A DNA stretch of 64,000 nucleotides from Hydrogenovibrio crunogenus (GCF_004786015.1 NZ_CP032096.1:1-64000), one strand, 5' to 3'. Positions 48,002-56,924 are shown, counted from the stretch's first letter. Program-made: numbers and translations. Notes: generated by a model from the letters alone, not told the origin.

Positions 48002-49996
48002 ATGACCGAATTATCCAACACTTCAAGCCCATTACCAAAGCGTAAGCCTGGCATTTTTATCCAATTTTTAGGCTCCATGAATTTGGCGGTTACCTTATTG
48101 GTGATGTTGGCTATTGCGTCAGTTATCGGGACAGTTCTACAGCAAAATCAAGTTTTCCAAGATTATATTATAAAATTTGGACCTTTCTGGACTCAAGTTT
48201 TCAACGAACTGGGACTATTCCATGTTTATGGCGCAGCTTGGTTTATTTTGGTTCTATTGTTCTTATTAATCTCCACCAGTGTATGCGTCAGTCGAAATGG
48301 CCCCACTTTTTTAAAAGAGATCAAACAATACAGTGAAAAACTGTCATTAAATGCTTATAAACATCAACCGCATTCGTTAACCTACACTCCAGAATCTTTC
48401 GATACGGAAACTGCTCAAGCCATCTTAAAACAGCAAGGCTATAAAACGAAAATTCATCAACGAGAAGATGGGGTGACCGTTGCTGGTTTGAAAGGTCGTT
48501 GGAATCGTTTAGGGTATATTTTCACTCATATTTCGATTATCGTAATCTGTATCGGTGCTTTATTTGACAGTAATTTATTATTGAAATACCGCGAATTGAC
48601 AGGCAACTTAGCACCTGAAACTCGATCTGTCAGCTTGGATAAAATTCCTCAAAAATCATGGTTAGGTCCTGAAAACTTTTCATTCCGTGGATCGGTCAAT
48701 ATTGCGGAAGGTCAAAAATCGGATGTGTTGTTTTTACCTTATGAACGTGGTTTTTTAGTCCAGAAATTGCCTTTTACCATTGATGTTAAAGACTTCCGTA
48801 TTGAGTATTACGATACAGGGATGCCAAAATCTTTTGAATCCGATATCGTTTTAAGTGCGCCTGATTTAGACAAACCGATTGAAAAAACCATTGCGGTCAA
48901 TCACCCATTGTTTTATAAAAATTACGCCATTTATCAATCTTCTTTCGGCGACGGGGGGAGTTTGATGAAATTGAAAGTGCACCCGCTTCTGTCTCCTACC
49001 AACAACCCGCTCACATTAAATACGGCGGTCGATAAGGTGGAACCGCTGAAAACCCCAATGGGCACTTATCGTTTAGAGTTAAACGATTTTAAAATGTTCA
49101 ACATTGTGCCGGCCAGTGACGAAGAAAAAGCCAAAACCGGTAAAAAAATGCATAACAATGGCCCGACCATTATCTTTAAAGTTCGTAATGAACAAGGGAA
49201 GGCATGGGAATATGAAAACTATATGCAACCGAGCTTACAGGATGGTCGTTGGTTCTTTATGACAGGTATGAGAACCTCTCAAGCCGAACCTTTCCGCTAT
49301 TTATTTATTCCAGCCGACGCACAACGTCAAAAAACACGTTTCTTTAACTTTTTAGCGTTAATCAATAACAAGAATAAAGCACAAGAGGTATTACAAGACG
49401 CTTTCCCGAAAGCCAATAATATTGATGATCGTACTTATCAGCTCCAAATGCGTTTGTTAAACCAATTGATGGTGCTGTTCCGTCAAAAAGGGTTCAGTGG
49501 CATCAGCCAATTTGTGCAGAAAAATGTGCCGGAAAAAGATCGCTCTAAAGTAAAAGATTACTATATGGGTCAAACAAGTTTGGCGCTGCAAACGCTTTAT
49601 TTAGAGATTTTAAAGCAGGAAAAAGTGAAAGAGCTGGACGATATTTCTGACTTTAATAAACAATGGTTTGAAGATGCCCTAACGGTCATTAACAGCTTGC
49701 CGAACTATGGTCCGCCAATGTATTTTGAATTGGATTCCTTTAAACAAATCGAATCCACAGGGTTACAAATTACGAAATCCCCTGGAAAAGATATCGTTTA
49801 TTTTGGGAGCGCTTTACTTATAATTGGGGTCTTCTTCTTATTCTATGTACGTCAAAAACGCATTTGGTTAGCTTATTCTGAAAAAGAAGGGACTTTAACC
49901 ATTGCAGGAAAGGATAATAAAGAACTGCCTGAAGTGGCAAAAGAATTTCAACAAATTGTACAAGCGGTACAATCTAAAATGCAGGTGAAGTCATGA
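48002..49996 (+). CDS. resB: Cytochrome c biogenesis protein ResB (CcsB/Ccs1)
   Basis: Half of the system II cytochrome c synthase that moves haem out and attaches it to apocytochromes. 664 residues. Three helices lie in the first third (GSMNLAVTLLVMLAIASVIG at about 25-44, then near 80-100 and 170-190). A large periplasmic domain follows, and a last helix (about 600-618) precedes a short cytoplasmic tail. Overlaps ccsA by 4 bases; dsbA follows. Use of system II rather than Ccm is notable for a gammaproteobacterium. Confidence 0.93.
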   Translation: MTELSNTSSPLPKRKPGIFIQFLGSMNLAVTLLVMLAIASVIGTVLQQNQVFQDYIIKFGPFWTQVFNELGLFHVYGAAWFILVLLFLLISTSVCVSRNGPTFLKEIKQYSEKLSLNAYKHQPHSLTYTPESFDTETAQAILKQQGYKTKIHQREDGVTVAGLKGRWNRLGYIFTHISIIVICIGALFDSNLLLKYRELTGNLAPETRSVSLDKIPQKSWLGPENFSFRGSVNIAEGQKSDVLFLPYERGFLVQKLPFTIDVKDFRIEYYDTGMPKSFESDIVLSAPDLDKPIEKTIAVNHPLFYKNYAIYQSSFGDGGSLMKLKVHPLLSPTNNPLTLNTAVDKVEPLKTPMGTYRLELNDFKMFNIVPASDEEKAKTGKKMHNNGPTIIFKVRNEQGKAWEYENYMQPSLQDGRWFFMTGMRTSQAEPFRYLFIPADAQRQKTRFFNFLALINNKNKAQEVLQDAFPKANNIDDRTYQLQMRLLNQLMVLFRQKGFSGISQFVQKNVPEKDRSKVKDYYMGQTSLALQTLYLEILKQEKVKELDDISDFNKQWFEDALTVINSLPNYGPPMYFELDSFKQIESTGLQITKSPGKDIVYFGSALLIIGVFFLFYVRQKRIWLAYSEKEGTLTIAGKDNKELPEVAKEFQQIVQAVQSKMQVKS

Positions 49997-51168
49997 GTAC
50001 AATGAATTCTTCTATGGAAATGGATCAATTAAAAAAACCTTTTTCCATTAGCGATATGATCTGGGCAGTCTTAGTCATTGCCGGTGCAGCTTATGCTTGG
50101 CAAAGCTTTGGCCAATTAATGGATGTTTACGAAGTGGGCATTTTAGCCGGTACTGCCGTGGGTCTGATTGCATTAGGTAAAATCTGGCCAAGTATTAAAA
50201 CACTGTCTTATGCGGTGGCTGCTTTAAGTTTATTGGCTCTATGGACTTACAGTCATCATGGCAATCAAATTTCTGCCAATGAACAAGCGTTCTTTTTAAA
50301 GTTCTTGATTTCAAGCCAATCCGCTTTCATGTGGATGAGTGCTCTATTCGTATTGGCGACCGTTGCTTACTTTCTAGCACTATTTTCTAAATCCAATTAT
50401 GTCGGTAAAGTAGCCAGTGCCATTGCTTGGTCAGGCGTTGCTTTTGGGTTGGTTGGTATGATGGTTCGCTGGCGTGAATCTTATCTTATCAATCCGGATT
50501 ATGGCCATATTCCAGTCAGCAGTTTATATGAAGTCTTTATCTTATTTGCAGTACTGACAACTTTAATTTATTTGTACTACGAGCAAAAGATGCGTACCCG
50601 TTCAATGGGTGGATTTGTCATGCTGATTGTCAGTGCCTCCATTGCTTTTTTACTTTGGTATACCTTTAACCGTGAAGCTCATGTGATCCAACCTTTAGTG
50701 CCGGCTTTAAAAAGTTATTGGATGAAAATACATGTGCCCGCCAATTTCGTTGGGTATGGCGCTTTTTCAATTGCAGCCATGGTCGGTCTTGCTTATTTAG
50801 TTACTGAAAAATTTCAAACCAAAAACCCAGATTCACAATTTGTAAAATCTATGCCTAGCTTGGAAAGCATGGATGATCTAATGTACAAAACCGTTGCATT
50901 AGGCTTTGCTTTTTTCACCATTGCAACTGTATTGGGTGCCATGTGGGCAGCCGAAGCCTGGGGCGGTTATTGGTCTTGGGATCCTAAAGAAACCTGGGCA
51001 TTGATTGTTTGGTTAAACTATGCCGCTTGGTTACATATCCGTATGTCAAAAGGCTGGCGTGGTCGTCCAATGGCATTATGGGCGCTAGTTGGCTTATTAG
51101 TGACCACATTCGCTTTCCTAGGCGTTAATATGTTCCTATCCGGTCTGCATTCTTACGGTGAACTTTAA
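49993..51168 (+). CDS. ccsA: Cytochrome c biogenesis protein CcsA/ResC
   Basis: Haem-handling partner of ResB in system II, 391 residues with about ten helices. The tryptophan-rich haem-binding signature WGGYWSWDPKETWAL starts at W323. The flanking helices carry conserved His, as in VPANFVGYGAF upstream and HSYGEL at the end. Starts inside the resB stop (ATGA), so the pair is translationally coupled. The dsbA gene follows 22 bases later, which would supply oxidised thiols for periplasmic cysteines. Confidence 0.95.
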   Translation: MSTMNSSMEMDQLKKPFSISDMIWAVLVIAGAAYAWQSFGQLMDVYEVGILAGTAVGLIALGKIWPSIKTLSYAVAALSLLALWTYSHHGNQISANEQAFFLKFLISSQSAFMWMSALFVLATVAYFLALFSKSNYVGKVASAIAWSGVAFGLVGMMVRWRESYLINPDYGHIPVSSLYEVFILFAVLTTLIYLYYEQKMRTRSMGGFVMLIVSASIAFLLWYTFNREAHVIQPLVPALKSYWMKIHVPANFVGYGAFSIAAMVGLAYLVTEKFQTKNPDSQFVKSMPSLESMDDLMYKTVALGFAFFTIATVLGAMWAAEAWGGYWSWDPKETWALIVWLNYAAWLHIRMSKGWRGRPMALWALVGLLVTTFAFLGVNMFLSGLHSYGEL

Positions 51169-51190
51169 TTTTTAAAACTTAGGAAATTCG

Positions 51191-51814
51191 ATGTTAAGAA
51201 AATTTTTCATTACCAGTCTACTTATTTTAAGTTTTGGCATTCAACCTGCACTGGCAAATGAGGCATTTGGTATTGCAGAGGGTGAAGAATATAAAAAAAT
51301 TCCAACCCCTCAATCTATTGCTCCAAATGAAAAAAAGGTTGTTGAAGTATTTTATTATGGCTGTCCTCACTGTTACGAATTAGAAAGCAGTGTGCACCAA
51401 TGGCTTAAAAATAAACCGAAAGAAGTGCATTTTGAACGTATGCCCGCTGTATTGAATAACCCGAATTGGGTGTTTATGGCCCGTGTATTCTATACGGCTA
51501 AATTTTTAGGCATTGAACAGCCTTTCCATACAAAATATTTTGATGCGATTCAACGAGATCGTAAGCCTATTTTCAATGTCGATGCATTGGCAAAATTTGT
51601 TGAACCAATGGGCATCAAACCGGATGCTTACAAACAAATGTTCAACAGCTTCCAAGTGACCAGTGCGGTTTCTCGTGCAAAACAAATGACTCAAAACTAC
51701 GGTATTGACGGTGTTCCTGCAGTCATTATCAATGGAAAATATTTGACTGATGTGCCTATGGCATCATCTCGTCAAGCGCTTTGGAAGGTGGTTAACCAAC
51801 TTCTCAATAAATAA
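51191..51814 (+). CDS. dsbA: Thiol:disulfide interchange protein DsbA
   Basis: Periplasmic oxidase that introduces disulfides. 207 residues with a signal peptide ending near PALANE, a thioredoxin fold with active site C58-P-H-C61 (FYYGCPHCYE), and the cis-Pro loop GVPAVIINGKY. An AGGAAA site precedes the ATG. Linked to the resB-ccsA genes, which depend on the thiol state of apocytochromes. Confidence 0.96.
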   Translation: MLRKFFITSLLILSFGIQPALANEAFGIAEGEEYKKIPTPQSIAPNEKKVVEVFYYGCPHCYELESSVHQWLKNKPKEVHFERMPAVLNNPNWVFMARVFYTAKFLGIEQPFHTKYFDAIQRDRKPIFNVDALAKFVEPMGIKPDAYKQMFNSFQVTSAVSRAKQMTQNYGIDGVPAVIINGKYLTDVPMASSRQALWKVVNQLLNK

Positions 51815-51828
51815 CGATTTAAATTTAA

Positions 51829-51854
51829 GAATACCCTTTTCCTCTAGGGTATTC
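51829..51854 (+). terminator. Terminator-like hairpin after dsbA
   Basis: GAATACCC (51829-51836) pairs with GGGTATTC (51847-51854) over 8 bp with a 10-base loop. The following sequence is C/T-rich rather than a T tract. Confidence 0.6.
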
Positions 51855-51936
51855 CTCCCCTTTCTCCAACGCTAATTTTGCGCTCCAACACTTTTTAAGT
51901 TTATAATCGGCCTAACGCAAAATACATTAAAACTTA

Positions 51937-51946
51937 CCAGGCCTGG
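51937..51946. repeat. CCAGGCCTGG copy upstream of the acetolactate synthase gene
   Basis: Exact core, 33 bases before the next start codon and 123 bases after dsbA, beyond the dsbA hairpin. Flanks do not pair, so it is not a good terminator. Confidence 0.8.
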
Positions 51947-51978
51947 CTGTTTTATCACTTAAACGGAATAATGAAATA

Positions 51979-53622
51979 ATGAAAGCATCTAATCTCTTCG
52001 TACAATGTTTGGAAAACGAACAAGTCGAATACGTCTTTGGCATTCCCGGCGAAGAAAATATGGATATGATGGATGCGTTATTAGACTCGGATATTGAATT
52101 CATTACCTGTCGTCATGAACAAGGTGCCGCATTCATGGCGGATGTTTATGGCCGTTTAACAGGTAAAGCCGGTGTATGCTTATCCACTTTAGGGCCAGGC
52201 GCCACGAACCTAGTGACCGGGGTAGCAGACGCCAATATGGATAATTCTCCTGTCGTGGCAATTGCCGGACAAGCCGCCACCACCCGTTTACATAAGGAGT
52301 CGCATCAAGTAGTCGATTTGGTGAATTTATTTAAGCCTATTTCTAAATATGCCACCCAAATATTGGAACCGGAAACCATCCCGGAAGTGATTCGAAAAGC
52401 TTTCAAACTAGCGCAAGCGGAAAAACCCGGCGCGGCTTTTATTGATTTTCCAGAAAATGTCAGTGAAATGCTGACGCCTGAAAAGCCTTTGCCAGTCATT
52501 CAGTCACGTTTGTCATTAGCCGATCATAAGTTAATTGAAAAAGCCGCATTGATTATCCAACAAGCTAAAAAGCCCCTTATTCTGGTTGGAAACGGCGCGG
52601 TTAGAGCGAATGCCAGCCGTCAATTGGAAGCCTTTTCAAAACATTATCAGATTCCCCTAGTGAATACTTTCATGGCGAAAGGCGCAGTTCCCCATTATAA
52701 AAACCCTTTGTCAGTGGGCACCACAGGATTACAAAAAGGCGATTATGAAAACGGTGGCTTTGCCGAATCGGATTTGGTGATTTGTATTGGCTTCGATATG
52801 GTGGAATATCACCCACATTTATGGAATCCAAACCGGGAACATACCATTATTCACATCGATACTTGCCCGGCTGAAGTCGATTACAGTTATATCCCTGATG
52901 TGGAACTCATTGGCAATATTGGTCGTAATCTAAGTGCTTTAATGGAAAAATTGCCGCATAAAGAATATGAACCCATTCCATTTCCACTTAGAGAAGCCAT
53001 GATTCAAGAAATGGAACGCTGTTCTGACAGTGATGCCTGGCCAATGAAACCACAAAAAATTATTTGGGATCTTAGAACCGCAATGAATCGAGAAGACATT
53101 GCGATTTGTGATGTCGGTGCCCATAAAATGTGGATGGCGCGTTTTTTCCGATCAGAGCTTCCCAACACGTGCATTATCTCCAATGGTTTTGCCAGTATGG
53201 GCATTGCGGTTCCTGGCGCGATTGGGGCAAAACTCGCTTTCCCAGAAAAAGCCATTGTTGCAGTCACAGGGGATGCCGGCTTTATGATGAACTCTCAAGA
53301 GATTGAAACAGCATTACGTTGTAACACCCCTATCGTGATTTTGATTTGGAATGACAATCAATATGGATTGATCAATTGGAAGCAAAAACGTCGTTATGGA
53401 CGATCTGCTTATATCGACTTCCAAAACCCTGATTTCGTGAAATACGCTGAATCATTTGGTGCCACCGGTGTTCATATCAATTCGGCCAATGAATTGCTTC
53501 CTGCCTTAAAAACCGCTTTAAAAGCCAATACGGTTACCATTATTGATTGTCCTGTCGATTATTCGGAAAATGATCGTTTAACCGAATTATTAGGGAATGT
53601 ACTTTCAGAAATTGAATCCTAA
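51979..53622 (+). CDS. Acetolactate synthase large-subunit family enzyme
   Basis: Thiamine-diphosphate enzyme of 547 residues. The N-terminal domain has FGIPGEENMDMMDAL with the catalytic Glu in CRHEQGAAFMADVYGR. A central domain and the C-terminal ThDP motif GDAGFMMNSQEIETAL, ending NDNQYG, follow. PGEEN rather than PGGA, and no regulatory ilvN next to it, suggest the catabolic AlsS-like group, which forms acetolactate from pyruvate; an alpha-acetolactate decarboxylase gene is not present here. Exact substrate remains inference. Confidence 0.85.
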   Translation: MKASNLFVQCLENEQVEYVFGIPGEENMDMMDALLDSDIEFITCRHEQGAAFMADVYGRLTGKAGVCLSTLGPGATNLVTGVADANMDNSPVVAIAGQAATTRLHKESHQVVDLVNLFKPISKYATQILEPETIPEVIRKAFKLAQAEKPGAAFIDFPENVSEMLTPEKPLPVIQSRLSLADHKLIEKAALIIQQAKKPLILVGNGAVRANASRQLEAFSKHYQIPLVNTFMAKGAVPHYKNPLSVGTTGLQKGDYENGGFAESDLVICIGFDMVEYHPHLWNPNREHTIIHIDTCPAEVDYSYIPDVELIGNIGRNLSALMEKLPHKEYEPIPFPLREAMIQEMERCSDSDAWPMKPQKIIWDLRTAMNREDIAICDVGAHKMWMARFFRSELPNTCIISNGFASMGIAVPGAIGAKLAFPEKAIVAVTGDAGFMMNSQEIETALRCNTPIVILIWNDNQYGLINWKQKRRYGRSAYIDFQNPDFVKYAESFGATGVHINSANELLPALKTALKANTVTIIDCPVDYSENDRLTELLGNVLSEIES

Positions 53623-53677
53623 TTTTTATAATTCGGTAATATAGGTAAAATTAAACCTACTAATATAGTGTGAAATT

Positions 53678-54016
53678 ATGATTTATATAAAACGTAATGC
53701 CAACAATGAAATTGAAGATCTCCAGTTTTCAAGTCAACCAGGGTACACGCAATCCAGCCTCTATGAACCCGAAATAAAAGCCTTTCTTGAAAATACCCAA
53801 AATAATGAATTAATTAAAAAAGTTTTAACCAATTTAGATTTGGAAATGGTTCGAGTCATTGAAGACATGGTCAATCTTATGATTGAAAAAGGGCTTATCC
53901 TTTTTACTGATTTACCGGAACCAGTACAAAATAAACTCTTATTCAAACGCTCTTTACGACAATCGTTAAATCCTGAACATAGCTTAATTGATGAAGAAGA
54001 AACCCTCAATTTTTAA
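53678..54016 (+). CDS. Conserved small acidic protein, unknown
   Basis: 112-residue soluble protein. A short N-terminal strand (MIYIKRNANNEIEDLQFSSQ) is followed by a helical middle (LDLEMVRVIEDMVNLMIEKG) and the segment LFTDLPEPVQNKLLFKRSLR. Similar small proteins occur in many gammaproteobacteria, some labelled 'tryptophan synthase beta-like' without biochemical support; this label should not be copied. It follows the acetolactate synthase gene by 55 bases and converges with the nitroreductase gene 4 bases away. Confidence 0.68.
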   Translation: MIYIKRNANNEIEDLQFSSQPGYTQSSLYEPEIKAFLENTQNNELIKKVLTNLDLEMVRVIEDMVNLMIEKGLILFTDLPEPVQNKLLFKRSLRQSLNPEHSLIDEEETLNF

Positions 54017-54020
54017 TCCA

Positions 54021-54587
54021 TTAGGCTAAATAAGAAGTCACCTTTTCAATTGGTTGACGTGTTGATTTTCCTACACAATTTGGATACCCCATATACAAAG
54101 CCCCTATTAATTTTAAATCTATAGACTCCATTTTTAAAATCTCATAAGTACGTTTGTCTTCAATAATAGGTCCCGTACTCCATTGAACCCCTATTTCAAT
54201 CTCCCAGGCCGCTAATTGAAAATTTTGAATGGCACAACTACAAGCTGCGTAATCTTCTTGAATGGTAACCTTGTCTTTTGCTAACAATTGCCCTACTAAA
54301 ATGACTTGTGGAATTGCTAAAAACTTGCTTAGCGCTTTTTGATAAATATCATCATAATTATCAGATCCCTTTTCAGCTCTTTTTAATGCCCTATTTTCCG
54401 CATATATAACCGCTAATTCTGATTGTGTTTCTTTACCAATCACCCAAAACCGCCATGGTTCTGTCATTTTATGATTGGGTGCCCAAATTGCTGCTTCAAG
54501 ACATAGATTCAGAGAATCAAGGGGAATTAATTTTGGTATAAATTGATAAATTGTCCGACGGGATTTAATAATTTCTAAAATCGACAT
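54021..54587 (-). CDS. Nitroreductase family protein
   Basis: FMN-dependent NAD(P)H oxidoreductase of 188 residues, YdjA-like single-domain form. The N-terminal MSILEIIKSRRTIYQF gives the FMN-phosphate Arg pair. APNHKMTEPWRFWVIG lies at the flavin and the C-terminal LIGALYMGYPN is typical. The substrate is unknown. It diverges from an OxyR-like regulator across a 280-base AT-rich interval, so it may be part of an oxidative-stress response. Confidence 0.87.
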   Translation of the reverse strand: MSILEIIKSRRTIYQFIPKLIPLDSLNLCLEAAIWAPNHKMTEPWRFWVIGKETQSELAVIYAENRALKRAEKGSDNYDDIYQKALSKFLAIPQVILVGQLLAKDKVTIQEDYAACSCAIQNFQLAAWEIEIGVQWSTGPIIEDKRTYEILKMESIDLKLIGALYMGYPNCVGKSTRQPIEKVTSYLA

Positions 54588-54619
54588 AGAATAACTCTTG
54601 AATAACTGTTAGTAATTGC

Positions 54620-54862
54620 TTTGGATAAACTGTAACAAAATGTGGATAAAAAATAGAATAAATAAATACCCTATACTTATGCACAATCCATTCACAGTTC
54701 ATACAAACAAACTAACAGGTGTTAACACACCAGTTATAAACAAGTTAACTATTTGAAAATACTAATTAAAGTAAACTTATCCTTATTAAAAGCGTTGCCT
54801 AATAAGAACAAAAACAAAAAAAGAATATATATATACATATATATCTTTCTAACTGTGAATAG
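54620..54862. other. AT-rich interval with a cluster of DnaA-box-like sites
   Basis: TGTGGATAA (54641-54649, a perfect box on the - strand) and TTATGCACA (54677-54685, fits TTATNCACA) are accompanied by one-mismatch sites TTTGGATAA (54620), TTATAAACA (54734) and TGTGAATAG (54854). A run of alternating AT lies at about 54824-54844. It lies between the divergent nitroreductase and OxyR-like genes. Either an extra DnaA-binding locus or a promoter region with chance matches. Confidence 0.45.
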
Positions 54863-54867
54863 ACTTT

Positions 54868-55782
54868 ATGACTTTAAATGAATTGAAATACTGCGTTGAA
54901 CTAGCCAATGAAAAACATTTTAGGAAAGCATCTGAAAAATGTTTTGTCAGTCAACCGACATTAAGTATTGCGATTAAAAAACTAGAAGAAGAACTCAACG
55001 TTACCTTATTTGAAAGACGTAAGAACGAAGTCATTGTCACCCCGATTGGAAAGCAAGTCGTTGAACTGGCCAAAAGTATTCTTCAGAAGACACAAACCAT
55101 TAAAGACATTTCAAAAGATGAACAGTCACAAACTACGGAATTGAAAATTGGCGTAATTTATACCATTGGACCTTATTTATTACCTACTTTAATTACAAAA
55201 TTTCATCAAAAAGCCAACAATATACGATTATCAATTGAAGAAAATTACACCCACATTCTCTCTAAGAAATTGCAAACGGGTGAATTGGATATCATTATTG
55301 TTTCTCTGCCTTTTGAAGAACCTAATATTGAAACGTTTCCCGTTTACGATGAAGAATTTGTTGCTGCAATTCCAAAAAGTAATTCCTTATCAAAATTAGA
55401 AGAAATTGCTCTGGATGAAGTGAAAAATGAAACCGTTTTATTATTAGGGGCAGGCCATTGTTTTAGAGATCAGGTATTGGAAGCCTATCCGAATTTGATT
55501 CACTTACATGCCAAAGATAATCCTTTACAGAAAACGCTAGAAGGTAGCTCTCTTGAGACAATTCGATATATGGTAGCCTCAGGGGCAGGAATCACCGTAT
55601 TGCCTTGTAGCGCCTGTCAGAATGCCGAGGATTTACTTGTTTATCGACCTTTAAAAGATCCTAAACCTAAAAGAACCGTTGTGATGGCTTGCCGTAAAAG
55701 CTTTCCACGTCAAAAAGTGCTTCAAGTCTTTAAAGATACCCTACAATCGATTCAGTTACCTTGTACAATCAGCTCATCTTAA
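54868..55782 (+). CDS. LysR-family regulator, OxyR-like with one redox cysteine
   Basis: 304-residue LysR-type regulator. The N-terminal helix-turn-helix (KHFRKASEKCFVSQPTLSIA) is followed by an OxyR-type sensor domain. The segment LLLGAGHCFRDQVLEAYPNL places C198 at the peroxidatic Cys199 of E. coli OxyR, but Y207 stands where the resolving Cys208 belongs. LETIRYMVASGAGITVLP is also OxyR-like. It probably senses peroxide or another electrophile by a different chemistry, for example sulfenic or mixed disulfide forms. The divergent nitroreductase is a plausible target. An MlaA gene follows 20 bases downstream. Confidence 0.85.
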   Translation: MTLNELKYCVELANEKHFRKASEKCFVSQPTLSIAIKKLEEELNVTLFERRKNEVIVTPIGKQVVELAKSILQKTQTIKDISKDEQSQTTELKIGVIYTIGPYLLPTLITKFHQKANNIRLSIEENYTHILSKKLQTGELDIIIVSLPFEEPNIETFPVYDEEFVAAIPKSNSLSKLEEIALDEVKNETVLLLGAGHCFRDQVLEAYPNLIHLHAKDNPLQKTLEGSSLETIRYMVASGAGITVLPCSACQNAEDLLVYRPLKDPKPKRTVVMACRKSFPRQKVLQVFKDTLQSIQLPCTISSS

Positions 55783-55802
55783 AAAAGAGTTTTTATTTAA
55801 AA

Positions 55803-56552
55803 ATGTATGTTCGATTTTTAACTTTCGTATTCTTATTTTTGCCTACACTGAGTCTTGCTGAGGATGCGTTTACTCAAAATGTCGCTGATAGACCAGCAAT
55901 GAACAGTCATGATCCTTATGAAGACTATAATCGAGCCATCTATGACTTTAATATGGCCTTCAGCGATGCGATTGGGGAACCCGTAGCCGATGCTTATAAC
56001 ACTGTTTTACCTTCTCCTGTTAAAAAAGGCATTAGCAATTTCTTTAATAATTTAAAAGAACCGATTAATACGATCAATGCTTTGTTTCAAGGAAATGTAG
56101 AAGGGGGCTTAACCAGTTTTATGCGATTAAGTTTAAACAGCACCTTAGGGTTATTTGGTTTGATTGATATTGCCACCCCGGCTGGATTGGATTATCAAAA
56201 AGAAGATTTAGGTCAAACGCTGTATAAGTGGGGCATGTGGTCTGAATCTTCTTTTATTATGATGCCGATTATAGGGCCTTATACCACTCGAGAATTGGTG
56301 GGGAGTAGTATTGATTCTCTTTATAATCCAACTTATCCGCACTTGATTCAAACCGATTTACAAGGTCGTATCATGCTGTTTTTAGGTGAAAAATTTGTCG
56401 ACTATACTCAGATTGTGTATTTGGCTAGACAAGTCAGACAGCAACCGGATCCTTATGTTTTCATGCGAGAGAGCTACTTACAGCATCGTTTGAATTTAAT
56501 CTATAACGGCAATCCCCCTGCGCCAAATCTGGATGATTTTAATTTTGAGTAA
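55803..56552 (+). CDS. mlaA: MlaA (VacJ) family protein without lipobox
   Basis: Outer-membrane component of the Mla phospholipid-retrieval system. From ATG 55803 it has 249 residues: signal peptide ending near TLSLAEDAF and the MlaA domain (YEDYNRAIYDFNMAFSDAIG, FMRLSLNSTLGLFGLIDIA, GPYTTRELVGSSID, DPYVFMRESYLQH). Most family members are lipoproteins, but there is no Cys in the signal region here, from this start or from an upstream TTG at 55761. It would then be a soluble or barrel-associated form. The MlaBCDEF genes are not in the window. Confidence 0.88.
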   Translation: MYVRFLTFVFLFLPTLSLAEDAFTQNVADRPAMNSHDPYEDYNRAIYDFNMAFSDAIGEPVADAYNTVLPSPVKKGISNFFNNLKEPINTINALFQGNVEGGLTSFMRLSLNSTLGLFGLIDIATPAGLDYQKEDLGQTLYKWGMWSESSFIMMPIIGPYTTRELVGSSIDSLYNPTYPHLIQTDLQGRIMLFLGEKFVDYTQIVYLARQVRQQPDPYVFMRESYLQHRLNLIYNGNPPAPNLDDFNFE

Positions 56553-56570
56553 GGAACTTATTGTTTAGAT

Positions 56571-56596
56571 AAAAATACCCAGGCCTGGGTATTTTT
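56571..56596. terminator. Bidirectional CCAGGCCTGG terminator
   Basis: A 26-bp perfect palindrome: AAAAATAC, core 56579-56588, then GTATTTTT. It serves the convergent mlaA gene and the Mrp operon end. Confidence 0.9.
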
Positions 56597-56600
56597 GTAA

Positions 56601-56924
56601 TCATTCAATTCGATTTTGCGTCTTTTTGAGTTGTTTTACTTTGATATGAATGGCGGCTTTAGCCATTAAATGTGCACTAACAGGAGCGGTAATAAACAAA
56701 AATAATGTGATGAGGATTTCATGCAGACTCAAGGTGTCTTTTTCAAAACTGAAATAGAGTGCTGAGGCGATTAAGATCGCGCCAACACCTAAAGTTGTCG
56801 CTTTAGTCGGTCCATGTAGGCGCATAAAAAAATCGGGAAGCTTAAACAAACCGAAAGATCCGATGAGGGTGAATGCGGCGCCGATAATAATCAGCAATGA
56901 CAATAGAATTTCAAACATATTCAA
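56601..56924 (-). CDS. mnhG: Mrp antiporter subunit G
   Basis: Small subunit of the Mrp/Mnh/Pha multisubunit Na+(K+)/H+ antiporter, 107 residues with three helices. The family segment FKLPDFFMRLHGPTKATTLG is intact. Last gene of the seven-function operon, 9 bases after mnhF, followed by the shared palindromic terminator. Confidence 0.93.
   Translation of the reverse strand: MNMFEILLSLLIIIGAAFTLIGSFGLFKLPDFFMRLHGPTKATTLGVGAILIASALYFSFEKDTLSLHEILITLFLFITAPVSAHLMAKAAIHIKVKQLKKTQNRIE

Noticed and set aside
53678-54016. Tryptophan synthase beta subunit
   Set aside because: Only 112 residues and no pyridoxal-phosphate motif; the label circulates for similar small proteins but has no support in the sequence.
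54588-54867. The DnaA-box cluster as the main chromosomal origin
   Set aside because: Genes on its left are mainly on the + strand and the classical dnaA-dnaN-recF cluster is at the window start, so an origin next to dnaA is more likely. Kept only as a DnaA-binding candidate.
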